Assembly (NCBI RefSeq): GCF_016748675.1
Contig: NZ_CP051534.1
Location: 620,001-684,000 of the forward strand
Length of the DNA stretch: 64,000 bases
Source: Helicobacter pylori
GTDB lineage: Bacteria; Campylobacterota; Campylobacteria; Campylobacterales; Helicobacteraceae
Direction: 5' to 3'
Shown here: in pieces, positions 1-9,300 of the stretch
Layout of the letters: every line of letters starts with the position of its first letter
Position numbering within the stretch: position 1 is the stretch's first letter
Notes under the pieces: generated by a model
Told to the model about the DNA's origin: nothing
Database searches by the model: none
The model's input: only the letters and a program-made list of their open reading frames with translations
Position numbers and translations under genes: made by a program

Positions 1-9
1 GGGGGATTG

Positions 10-1443
10 ATGAAAACTATTATAAGGTATGTTAGTTTATGGGGCTTGTGTGCAGCTTTAACTCTAGCGCAAAGCCCCTCTAAAACCCCAGATGAAATCA
101 AGCAAATCCTTAACAATTACAGCCATAAGAATTTAAAGCTCATTGATCCGCCGACAAGTTCTTTAGAAGCAACACCGGGTTTTTTGCCCTTATCTAAAGA
201 AACAGCGACCACTATCAATCAAGAGATTGCTAAATACCATGAAAAAAGCGATAAAGCCGCTTTGGGGCTTTATGAATTGCTAAAGGGGGCTACCACTAAT
301 CTCAGTTTGCAAGCGCAAGAACTCAGTGTCAAGCAAGCGATGAAAAACCATACCATCGCAAAAGCGATGTTTTTGCCCACTCTTAATATGAACTATAACT
401 TTAAAAATGAAAATAGGGATACTCCGCATTTTAAACGCTACAACACGCAACAACTCCAGGCTGAAGTCAAATTGAATGTGTTTAATGGTTTTAGCGATGT
501 GAATAATGTCAAAGAAAAGTCTGCGACTTACCGATCCACTGTGGCTAATTTAGAGTATAGCCGCCAGAGCGTGTATTTGCAAGTGGTGCAACAATATTAT
601 GAGTATTTTAACAATCTCGCTCGCATGATCGCTTTACAAAAGAAATTAGAGCAAATCAAAACAGACATTAAAAGGGTTACCAAACTCTATGACGAAGGGC
701 TAACCACGATTGATGATTTGCAAAGCTTAAAAGCGCAAGGGAATTTGAGCGAATACGATATTTTGGACATACAATTTGCTTTGGAGCAAAACCGCTTGAC
801 TTTAGAATACCTCACTAACCTCAGTGTGAAAAATTTAAAAAAGACTACGATTGATGCGCCTAATTTGCAATTGAGAGAAAGGCAAGATTTAGTCTCTTTA
901 AGGGAGCAAATTTCTGCGCTCAAATACCAAAACAAACAGCTCAACTATTACCCTACGGTGGATGTTTATGACTCATGGCTTTATTGGATCCAAAAACCCG
1001 CTTACGCTTTGGGGGGTTTTGGGAACTTCTTCCCCGGTCAGCAAAATACGGCTGGGGTTACTGCGAGCATGAAATTTTTTGATGATATAGGGTTGAGCTT
1101 GCAAAAACAATCCATCATGCTAGGCCGATTAGCGAATGAAAAGAATTTAGCGTATAAAAAATTAGAGCAAGAAAAAGACGAACAGCTTTACAGGTGGTCG
1201 CTTGATATTGCTAGAGCCAAGATTGAATCTTCAAAGGCCAGTTTGGATGCGGCTAACCTTTCTTTTGCCAATATTAAAAGGAAATACGACGCTAATTTAG
1301 TGGATTTCACCACCTATTTAAGGGGCTTAACCACGCGCTTTGATGCGGAAGTGGCTTACAATTTAGCGCTCAACAATTATGAAGTGCAAAAAGCCAATTA
1401 CATTTTCAACAGCGGGCATAAAATAGACGACTATGTGCATTAA
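10..1443 (+). CDS. hefA: HefA, TolC-like outer membrane efflux channel
   Basis: This is the outer membrane channel of a tripartite RND efflux pump (HP0605-type). The first 20 or so residues form a signal peptide with a hydrophobic core ending near Ala-Leu-Thr-Leu-Ala-Gln. The rest is alpha-helical and polar with two related halves (about residues 95-280 and 285-465), as expected of the outer membrane efflux protein family, and contains the paired long helices typical of TolC. I start it at ATG 10, behind a G-rich stretch, rather than at TTG 7, which is only one codon upstream. hefB follows after 9 bases and hefC after that, so the three genes form an operon. In H. pylori this system is known to export bile salts and several antibiotics. 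The promoter lies outside the window. Confidence 0.95.
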   Translation: MKTIIRYVSLWGLCAALTLAQSPSKTPDEIKQILNNYSHKNLKLIDPPTSSLEATPGFLPLSKETATTINQEIAKYHEKSDKAALGLYELLKGATTNLSLQAQELSVKQAMKNHTIAKAMFLPTLNMNYNFKNENRDTPHFKRYNTQQLQAEVKLNVFNGFSDVNNVKEKSATYRSTVANLEYSRQSVYLQVVQQYYEYFNNLARMIALQKKLEQIKTDIKRVTKLYDEGLTTIDDLQSLKAQGNLSEYDILDIQFALEQNRLTLEYLTNLSVKNLKKTTIDAPNLQLRERQDLVSLREQISALKYQNKQLNYYPTVDVYDSWLYWIQKPAYALGGFGNFFPGQQNTAGVTASMKFFDDIGLSLQKQSIMLGRLANEKNLAYKKLEQEKDEQLYRWSLDIARAKIESSKASLDAANLSFANIKRKYDANLVDFTTYLRGLTTRFDAEVAYNLALNNYEVQKANYIFNSGHKIDDYVH

Positions 1444-1452
1444 GGGATAAAA

Positions 1453-2157
1453 ATGATACGAAAAATTTTAATAGGACTTTTTTTGAGCTTTTTGAGTTTG
1501 GAAGCTGGCGAGAAAGTGTATGCGATTTTCAATGTGAAAGCGGTGCAAGACTCCAAACTCACTCTGGATAGCACAGGGATTGTGGATAGCATTAAGGTTA
1601 CTGAGGGGAGCGTGGTCAAAAAGGGCGATGTTTTGTTGCTTTTGTATAATCAAGACAAGCAGGCTCAAAGCGATTCTACCGAGCAACAACTCATTTTCGC
1701 TAAAAAGCAATACCAACGATACAGCAAAACCGGGGGGGCTGTGGATAAAAACACTCTAGAGAGTTATGAGTTCAATTACAGGCGTTTGGAGTCTGATTAC
1801 GCTTATTCTATTGCGGTATTGAATAAAACCATCTTGAGAGCCCCTTTTGATGGTGTGGTGGCGAGCAAAAACATTCAAGTGGGCGAAGGGGTGAGCGCGA
1901 ATAGCACGGTGTTATTGAGATTAGTCAGCCATGCTAGGAAATTGGTTATTGAATTTGATTCTAAATATATTAATGCAGTCAAAGTGGGGGACACTTACAC
2001 TTATTCTATAGACGGGGATTCCAATCAGCATGAAGCTAAAATCACTAAGATTTACCCCACGGTTGATGAAAACACCAGAAAAGTGAGCGCTGAAGCCCTT
2101 TTGTCTAAGCCTATGGCAGTGGGGCTTTTTGGCGATGGGTTTATCCAAACGAAATAA
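1453..2157 (+). CDS. hefB: HefB, periplasmic membrane fusion protein
   Basis: This is the adaptor (membrane fusion protein) linking HefC in the inner membrane to HefA in the outer membrane. A signal peptide covers about residues 1-18. A lipoyl-like half motif follows at about 40-60 (GIVDSIKVTEGSVVKKGDVL), then a short helical hairpin at 65-120, the second lipoyl half at about 130-150 (LRAPFDGVVASKNIQVGEGV) and a beta-barrel domain to the end. At 234 residues it is much shorter than AcrA-type adaptors (about 380), because the hairpin is short and the C-terminal membrane-proximal domain is largely absent. It lies 9 bases after hefA and 12 bases before hefC, which supports cotranscription. Confidence 0.93.
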   Translation: MIRKILIGLFLSFLSLEAGEKVYAIFNVKAVQDSKLTLDSTGIVDSIKVTEGSVVKKGDVLLLLYNQDKQAQSDSTEQQLIFAKKQYQRYSKTGGAVDKNTLESYEFNYRRLESDYAYSIAVLNKTILRAPFDGVVASKNIQVGEGVSANSTVLLRLVSHARKLVIEFDSKYINAVKVGDTYTYSIDGDSNQHEAKITKIYPTVDENTRKVSAEALLSKPMAVGLFGDGFIQTK

Positions 2158-2169
2158 TAGGGTATTTGC

Positions 2170-5100
2170 ATGTATAAAACAGCGATTAATCGTCCTATTA
2201 CGACCTTGATGTTTGCTTTGGCGATTGTCTTTTTTGGGGTGATGGGGTTTAAAAAACTGAGCGTGGCGCTTTTCCCTAAAATTGATTTGCCTACGGTGGT
2301 GGTTACTACGACTTATCCTGGAGCTAGCGCTGAAATCATAGAGAGTAAGGTAACCGACAAGATTGAAGAAGCGGTGATGGGGATTGATGGGATCAAAAAG
2401 GTTACTTCCACGAGTTCTAAAAATGTGAGTATCGTCGTCATTGAATTTGAATTAGAAAAACCTAATGAAGAAGCCTTAAACGATGTGGTTAATAAAATTT
2501 CTTCGGTGCGTTTTGATGATTCTAACATTAAAAAACCCTCTATTAATAAATTTGATACCGACAGCCAAGCCATTATTTCGTTGTTTGTGAGCAGTTCAAG
2601 CGTGCCTGCTACAACCCTTAATGATTACGCTAAAAACACCATTAAACCCATGCTCCAAAAAATCAATGGGGTAGGGGGCGTGCAACTCAACGGCTTTAGG
2701 GAACGCCAGATTAGGATTTATGCAGATCCCACTTTAATGAATAAATACAACCTGACTTATGCGGATCTTTTCAGCACGCTTAAAGCGGAGAATGTGGAAA
2801 TTGATGGGGGGCGTATTGTCAATAGCCAAAGGGAATTGTCTATTTTAATCAATGCGAATAGTTACAGTGTTGCAGATGTGGAAAAGATCCAAGTGGGTAA
2901 TCATGTGCGTCTTGGCGATATTGCAAAGATTGAAATCGGTTTGGAAGAAGACAACACTTTTGCGAGCTTTAAAGACAAACCCGGTGTGATTTTGGAAATC
3001 CAAAAGATTGCCGGAGCGAATGAAATTGAAATCGTAGATAGGGTGTATGAAGCTTTAAAACACATTCAAGCCATTAGCCCTAACTATGAAATCAGACCCT
3101 TTTTAGACACCACGAGCTATATCCGCACCTCTATTGAAGACGTGAAATTTGACCTAATCTTAGGGGCGATTTTAGCGGTTTTAGTGGTGTTTGCGTTCTT
3201 GCGTAACGGCACGATCACCCTTGTTTCAGCGATCTCTATCCCTATTTCTATCATGGGGACTTTTGCGCTCATTCAATGGATGGGCTTTTCATTAAACATG
3301 CTCACCATGGTGGCTTTAACGCTAGCGATAGGGATTATCATTGATGATGCGATCGTGGTGATTGAAAACATCCATAAAAAGCTAGAAATGGGCATGAACA
3401 AACGCAAAGCTAGCTATGAGGGGGTGAGGGAAATTGGCTTTGCTCTAGTGGCGATTTCAGCGATGCTGCTCTCTGTGTTTGTGCCTATAGGGAACATGAA
3501 AGGCATTATCGGGCGCTTTTTCCAAAGCTTTGGGATCACGGTGGCTTTAGCGATCGCTCTCTCGTATGTGGTGGTCGTTACAATTATCCCCATGGTAAGC
3601 TCAGTGGTGGTCAATCCCAGGCATTCTCGTTTTTATGTGTGGAGTGAGCCTTTTTTTAAGGCTTTAGAGTCTCGTTATACCAGATTGCTCCAATGGGTAT
3701 TAAACCACAAGCTCATTATCTTTATAGCGGTGGTTTTGGTGTTTGTGGGTTCGCTTTTTGTGGCTTCTAAGCTCGGTATGGATTTCATGCTGAAAGAAGA
3801 TAGGGGGAGGTTTTTGGTGTGGCTTAAGGCTAAACCGGGTGTGAGCATAGATTACATGACACAAAAGAGTAAGATCTTTCAAAAAGCGATTGAAAAACAT
3901 GCTGAAGTGGAATTCACCACCTTGCAAGTGGGTTATGGCACCACACAAAACCCTTTTAAGGCTAAGATTTTTGTGCAACTCAAGCCTTTAAAAGAGCGTA
4001 AAAAAGAGCACCAATTGGGGCAATTTGAGTTGATGAGCGTTTTAAGGAAAGAGTTGAGAAGCTTGCCTGAAGCTAAAGGTTTAGATACTATTAATCTTTC
4101 TGAAGTTGCTCTTATAGGGGGCGGTGGGGATAGTTCGCCCTTTCAAACCTTTGTGTTCTCCCATTCTCAAGAAGCGGTGGATAAAAGCGTGGAGAATTTG
4201 AGAAAATTCTTATTAGAAAGCCCTGAATTAAAAGGCAAGGTTGAAAGCTACCATACAAGCACGAGCGAATCGCAACCGCAACTGCAACTCAAAATCTTAA
4301 GACAAAACGCTAACAAATACGGCGTGAGCGCTCAAACCATTGGCTCGGTGGTGAGTTCTGCTTTCTCTGGGACTTCTCAAGCGAGCGTGTTCAAAGAAGA
4401 TGGCAAAGAATACGACATGATCATTAGAGTACCTGATGACAAGCGCGTTTCTGTAGAAGACATCAAACGCTTGCAAGTGCGTAACAAATACGATAAATTG
4501 ATGTTTTTAGACGCTTTAGTGGAAATCACAGAAACTAAAAGCCCGTCTAGCATTTCTCGCTATAACCGCCAACGCAGCGTTACGGTGCTTGCTGAGCCTA
4601 ATAGGAATGCGGGCGTTTCTTTGGGCGAGATTTTAACGCAAGTGAGTAAAAACACTAAAGAATGGCTGGTTGAAGGGGCGAATTACAGATTTACCGGAGA
4701 AGCGGATAACGCCAAAGAGAGCAACGGGGAGTTTTTAGTCGCTTTAGCGACAGCGTTTGTGCTGATTTATATGATTTTAGCGGCGTTGTATGAGTCCATT
4801 TTAGAGCCTTTTATCATCATGGTTACCATGCCTTTAAGCTTTTCAGGGGCGTTTTTTGCTCTAGGTTTAGTGCATCAGCCTTTGAGCATGTTCTCTATGA
4901 TAGGATTGATTTTGCTCATTGGTATGGTGGGTAAAAACGCCACGCTTTTAATTGATGTGGCGAATGAAGAGCGTAAAAAAGGTTTGAATATCCAAGAAGC
5001 TATTTTATTTGCCGGCAAAACCCGTCTGAGACCGATTTTAATGACGACCATTGCGATGGTTTGCGGCATGCTGCCTTTAGCGTTAGCGAGTGGGGATGGA

Positions 5101-5256
5101 GCGGCGATGAAATCCCCTATAGGGATTGCGATGAGTGGAGGCTTGATGATTTCTATGGTGTTAAGCTTACTCATTGTGCCGGTGTTTTATCGCCTTCTCG
5201 CTCCCATAGACGACAAAATCAAGCGGTTTTATCAAAACCAAAAAACTTTAGAATGA
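2170..5256 (+). CDS. hefC: HefC, RND efflux transporter
   Basis: This is the proton-driven inner membrane pump of the HefABC system. It has the RND plan: a TM helix at about 10-30, a large periplasmic loop, TM helices 2-6 at about 325-480, a TM helix near 515-535, a second periplasmic loop, and TM helices 8-12 at about 855-1010. The adjacent aspartates D392 and D393, in the segment AIGIIIDDAIVVIENI, match the proton relay pair of AcrB TM4. Its length of 1028 residues is normal for the family. Its TGA stop overlaps the ATG of the next gene (ATGA at 5253-5256), so the downstream outer membrane protein gene is translationally coupled to it. Confidence 0.96.
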   Translation: MYKTAINRPITTLMFALAIVFFGVMGFKKLSVALFPKIDLPTVVVTTTYPGASAEIIESKVTDKIEEAVMGIDGIKKVTSTSSKNVSIVVIEFELEKPNEEALNDVVNKISSVRFDDSNIKKPSINKFDTDSQAIISLFVSSSSVPATTLNDYAKNTIKPMLQKINGVGGVQLNGFRERQIRIYADPTLMNKYNLTYADLFSTLKAENVEIDGGRIVNSQRELSILINANSYSVADVEKIQVGNHVRLGDIAKIEIGLEEDNTFASFKDKPGVILEIQKIAGANEIEIVDRVYEALKHIQAISPNYEIRPFLDTTSYIRTSIEDVKFDLILGAILAVLVVFAFLRNGTITLVSAISIPISIMGTFALIQWMGFSLNMLTMVALTLAIGIIIDDAIVVIENIHKKLEMGMNKRKASYEGVREIGFALVAISAMLLSVFVPIGNMKGIIGRFFQSFGITVALAIALSYVVVVTIIPMVSSVVVNPRHSRFYVWSEPFFKALESRYTRLLQWVLNHKLIIFIAVVLVFVGSLFVASKLGMDFMLKEDRGRFLVWLKAKPGVSIDYMTQKSKIFQKAIEKHAEVEFTTLQVGYGTTQNPFKAKIFVQLKPLKERKKEHQLGQFELMSVLRKELRSLPEAKGLDTINLSEVALIGGGGDSSPFQTFVFSHSQEAVDKSVENLRKFLLESPELKGKVESYHTSTSESQPQLQLKILRQNANKYGVSAQTIGSVVSSAFSGTSQASVFKEDGKEYDMIIRVPDDKRVSVEDIKRLQVRNKYDKLMFLDALVEITETKSPSSISRYNRQRSVTVLAEPNRNAGVSLGEILTQVSKNTKEWLVEGANYRFTGEADNAKESNGEFLVALATAFVLIYMILAALYESILEPFIIMVTMPLSFSGAFFALGLVHQPLSMFSMIGLILLIGMVGKNATLLIDVANEERKKGLNIQEAILFAGKTRLRPILMTTIAMVCGMLPLALASGDGAAMKSPIGIAMSGGLMISMVLSLLIVPVFYRLLAPIDDKIKRFYQNQKTLE

Positions 5257-5820
5257 AAAAAATTGCTTTAATTTTGGCTTTATGGGCGGGCTTGTTAGGG
5301 GCGTTTGAGCCTAAAAAAAGTCATATTTATTTTGGGGCTATGGTGGGTTTAGCCCCTATTGAAATAACCCCAAAACCTGTTAGCGATTCTTCTTATACGG
5401 CTTTTTTATGGGGGCTAAAGGGGGGTATCAATTCGCTTTTTTAAAGCTCTAGCGCTAAGGGGTGAATTTTCCTACCTTATGGCGATAAAACCCACCGCAT
5501 TGCACACGATTAACACTTCTTTATTGAGCTTGAATGCAGATGTGTTGAGCGATTTTTACACTTACAAAAAATACAGCTTTGGGGTGTATGGGGGGCTTGG
5601 GATAGGGTATTTTTATCAAAGCAACCATTTAGGCATGAAAAATAGTTCGTTTATGGGTTATAACGGCTTGTTTAATGTGGGGCTTGGCAGCACGATTGCT
5701 CATCACCACCGCATAGAGCTTGGGGCTAAAATCCCTTTTTCAAAGACTAGAAATTCTTTTAAAAATCTTTATTTTTTAGAGAGCGTTTTTATCCATGCGA
5801 GTTATAGTTACGCTTTTTAA
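5253..5820 (+). pseudogene. small outer membrane protein gene, two frameshifts (HP0608-type)
   Basis: The frame opens at ATG 5253, overlapping the hefC stop, and encodes a signal peptide (MKKIALILALWAGLLGAFEP). It is cut after 63 codons by TAA 5442-5444. Adding one G to the run at 5420-5425 and one T to the run at 5437-5442 restores a single frame reading ...LKGGYQFAFFKALALRGEFSYLMA... through to TAA 5820, giving about 190 residues. The restored protein has alternating hydrophobic strands and ends in an aromatic-rich strand with C-terminal Phe (ASYSYAF), as expected of a small beta-barrel outer membrane protein. Both lesions are in homopolymers, so the gene could be phase-variable, decayed or miscalled. 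The function is unknown, and its place at the end of the hef operon is the only clue. Confidence 0.8.
5420..5425 (+). repeat. G6 tract, frameshift site
   Basis: This is a run of six G residues at the first reading-frame break of the small outer membrane protein gene. Seven G residues would keep the frame (K-G-G-Y-Q-F). It may be a slippage site. Confidence 0.6.
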
Positions 5821-5981
5821 AGGAGGTGTATTACAGAAAGTAACTAACTGATGGTTTTATAATGAGATTGGTTACTAACATATAAAAGGATTTGTTTTAT
5901 TTTCTTTTAGTTGATATAATGAAAATTTCGTTGTGGATAGTGTTAATAAATGTAATTATATAATATGAAAGGGTTCAAAAT
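5821..5981 (+). promoter_or_regulatory. AT-rich region upstream of the autotransporter gene
   Basis: This 161-base AT-rich gap separates the hef operon from the autotransporter gene. It holds several AT-rich hexamers that could serve as a -10 element (for example TATAAT-like sequence within 5915-5965) but none stands out. No strong ribosome binding site is visible before ATG 5982. An alternative ATG at 5965 gives only six codons. I see no terminator for the hef operon here. Confidence 0.3.
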
Positions 5982-6146
5982 ATGACTTATAGAAGTAGCA
6001 AAACAGATTTAAAGAATGAACGCTTTAGTAAAAACCGCTCTTTTAAGGGCGTTAAAAAGAAAATCGCTAAAAAAATATACAATCAAAAACTCGCCTTTGA
6101 CAATTTACTCCTTAAAACGCATTCAAATTCTTCTCTATCCTTTAAT

Positions 6147-6152
6147 AAAAAA
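6147..6152 (+). repeat. A6 tract, frameshift in autotransporter signal region
   Basis: Six A residues lie in the codons N-K-K just before the hydrophobic signal core. Seven A residues would join the N-terminus to IFLGLGFVSALSAEDYN. As read, the frame stops at TAG 6159-6161. Confidence 0.65.
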
Positions 6153-6376
6153 TCTTCTTAGGGCTTGGGTTTGTTTCGGCCTTGAGCGCTGAAGATTATA
6201 ATAGTTCAGTGTATTGGCTCAATAGCGTGAATGAAAATAACAGCAACAAATCCTACTATGTCAGCCCTTTACGCACTTGGGCTGGGGGGAATAGGAATTT
6301 CACGCAAAATTATAACAATAGTCAATTATACATAGGGACAAAAAACGCTTCCGCAACGCCTAATCATTCTTCTGTG

Positions 6377-9300
6377 TGGTTTGGGGAAAAGGGCTATGTA
6401 GGTTTTATTACAGGGGTTTTAAGGCAAAAGACATTTTTATCACAGGGGCTGTTGGCTCAGGTAATGAGTGGAAAACCGGTGGGGGGCGATACTGGTTTTT
6501 GAAAGCTCAAACGAACTAAACACTAATGGGGCTTATTTTCAAAATAACAGAGCCGGGACACAAACTTCTTGGATCAATTTGATTTCCAATCATAGCGTGA
6601 ATTTGACAAACACGGATTTTGGCAACCAAACCCCTAATGGGGGCTTTAATGCTATGGGGCGAAAGATTACTTATAATGGTGGGATTGTCAATGGCGGGAA
6701 TTTTGGCTTTGATAACGTGGATAGCAACGGCGTAACCACCATTAGCGGGGTAACTTTCAATAATAATGGCGCGCTCACTTATAAGGGTGGGAATGGTATT
6801 GGGGGGAGCATCACTTTCACTAACTCTAATATCAATCATTACAAGCTCAATCTTAACGCTAATAGCGTTACCTTTAATAACAGCATTTTAGGGAGTATGC
6901 CTAATGGCAACGCTAACACCGTAGGGAATGCCTATATTCTTAATGCAAATAATATTACTTTTAATAATTTGACCTTTAATGGGGGTTGGTTCGTTTTTAA
7001 TAGACTTGATGCTCATGTTAATTTTCAAGGCACAACCACGATCAACAACCCCACTTCGCCTTTTGTCAATATGACCGGTAAAGTTACTATTAATCCTAAT
7101 GCGATTTTTAATATTCAAAATTACACGCCTAGCATAGGGAGCGCTTACACGCTCTTTAGCATGAAAAATGGCAACATCACTTATAATGATGTGGATAATT
7201 TATGGAATATCATCAGGCTTAAAAACACGCAAGCCACAAAGGAAAATAGCAAAAACGCCACTTCCAATAATAACACCCACACTTACTATGTAACCTACAA
7301 TTTAGGCGGCACGCTCTATCATTTCAGACAAATTTTTAGCCCTGATTCTATTGTTTTACAATCCGTCTATTATGGCGCGAACAATATCTATTACACCAAT
7401 AGCGTGAATATCCATGACAATGTTTTTAATTTAAAAGACATTAAGGATAATAGAGACGATACGATTTTTTATCTCAACGGCTTGAACACTTGGAATTACA
7501 CTAATGCGAGATTTGTGCAAACCTATGGTGGGAAAAACAGCGCTTTAGTCTTTAACGCTACGACCCCTTGGGCTAATGGTAGCATCCCTAAATCTAACAG
7601 CACGGTGCGTTTTGGAGGGTATGAGGGAGTCAATTGGGGGAAAACGGGCTATATCACCGGCACTTTCACAGCCGATAGGGTTTATATCACCGGTAACATG
7701 ATGTCTGGGAATGGCGCTCAAACCGGTGGGGGGGCGACTTTGAATTTTGTGGGTGCGACTGAAATTAATATCGCTGGAGCTGATTTTAAAAACCTAAAAA
7801 CCACTTCACAAAACTCTTACATGACTTTTATGGCGTTAGGGGATAGCTCTGGGAGTGGCAAGATCAATGTTTCTCAATCTGATTTTTACGATTGGACGAA
7901 TGGGGGGTATGATTTTACCGGTAATGGCGTTTTTGATAGCGTGAATTTCAACAAGGCTTATTACAAATTTCAAGGCACTGAAAATTCTTATACTTTTAAA
8001 AACACGAATTTTTTAGCAGGGAATTTTAAGTTTCAAGGCAAGACCACCATTGAAAAATCCGTTTTAGATGACGCTTCTTATTCTTTTGATGGCATAAATA
8101 ACGCCTTTAATGAAGACAAATTTAATGGCGGTTCGTTTAATTTCAACCACGCAGAGCAAACAAACGCTTTTAATAACAACTCGTTTAATGGCGGATCGTT
8201 TAATTTTAACGCCAAGCAAGTGGATTTTAATGGGAATGTTTTTAATGGGGGCGTGTTTAATTTCAACAATACCCCTAAAGCCAGTTTTACTAACGACACT
8301 TTTAATGTGAATAACCAATTTAAAATAAATGGCGCTCAAACAACTTTTACTTTCAATAAGGGCGTTGTTTTTAACATGCAAGGGCTTTTGAGCAGTTTAA
8401 GCGTGGGCACGACTTATCAATTGCTCAGCGCTAGAAGCGTGGATTATAAGGATAATAACGCTTTGTATCAAATGTTGCGCTGGATTAGCGGAGAAAACCC
8501 TAGCGGCACGCTAGTAAATAAGGATCAATCCACGCCAAGCAACGCTAAAATTTATAATGTCCAATTCACCGATAACGGCTTGACTTACTACATCAAAGAA
8601 AATTTTAATAATGGGATCACGCTCACTCGTTTATGCACTCTAGGCTATACGCATTGCGTGAATATCCATAATGAGATATTTCATCTTAAAAATATCAATA
8701 ATAACGCCAGTAACACCGTGTTCTATCTCAACGGCATGACGACTTGGAAGATCGCTGGCACAGGCGTTTTCACGCAAGATTATAGTGGCGCTAACAGCGT
8801 TTTAGTGTTCAATCAGACCACCCCTTTTCTTGATGGGGCGAATCCCACTTCTAATAGCGTGGTGGGTTTTGGGAAAACTTCGGGGGCTGAATGGGGGCTA
8901 GTGGGCTATATTCAAGGCGTTTTTAAAGCCAATCAAATTGATATTACCGGCACGATTCGCTCTGGTAATGGCGCTAAAACCGGTGGGGGCGCGACTTTAG
9001 TGTTTAACGCTGAAAAGCGTTTGAATATCGCTAACGCTAGTTTGAATAACGATAAAGCCGGTTTGCAAAATTCATGGATGAATTTCATTGTTAATAACGG
9101 CAACTTGAATGTAACAAACGCAGATTTTAGCAACCAAACCCCGCATGGAGGCTTTAACCTTAAAGCCAATAATATCACTTGGGATAAAGGGTCTGTGAGT
9201 GGAGGGGGGAATTTTGGCGTGGATAATGCTAGTGCTAACGGGAAGGCGGTGATTAAGAATGTTAATTTTAGCGATAACGGCACCTTGATTTATAAAGGGG

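Noticed and set aside
8064..8381. Antisense frames over the autotransporter repeats
   Set aside because: Asn/Phe-rich repeats opposite produce long open antisense frames; no start signals or plausible protein features.
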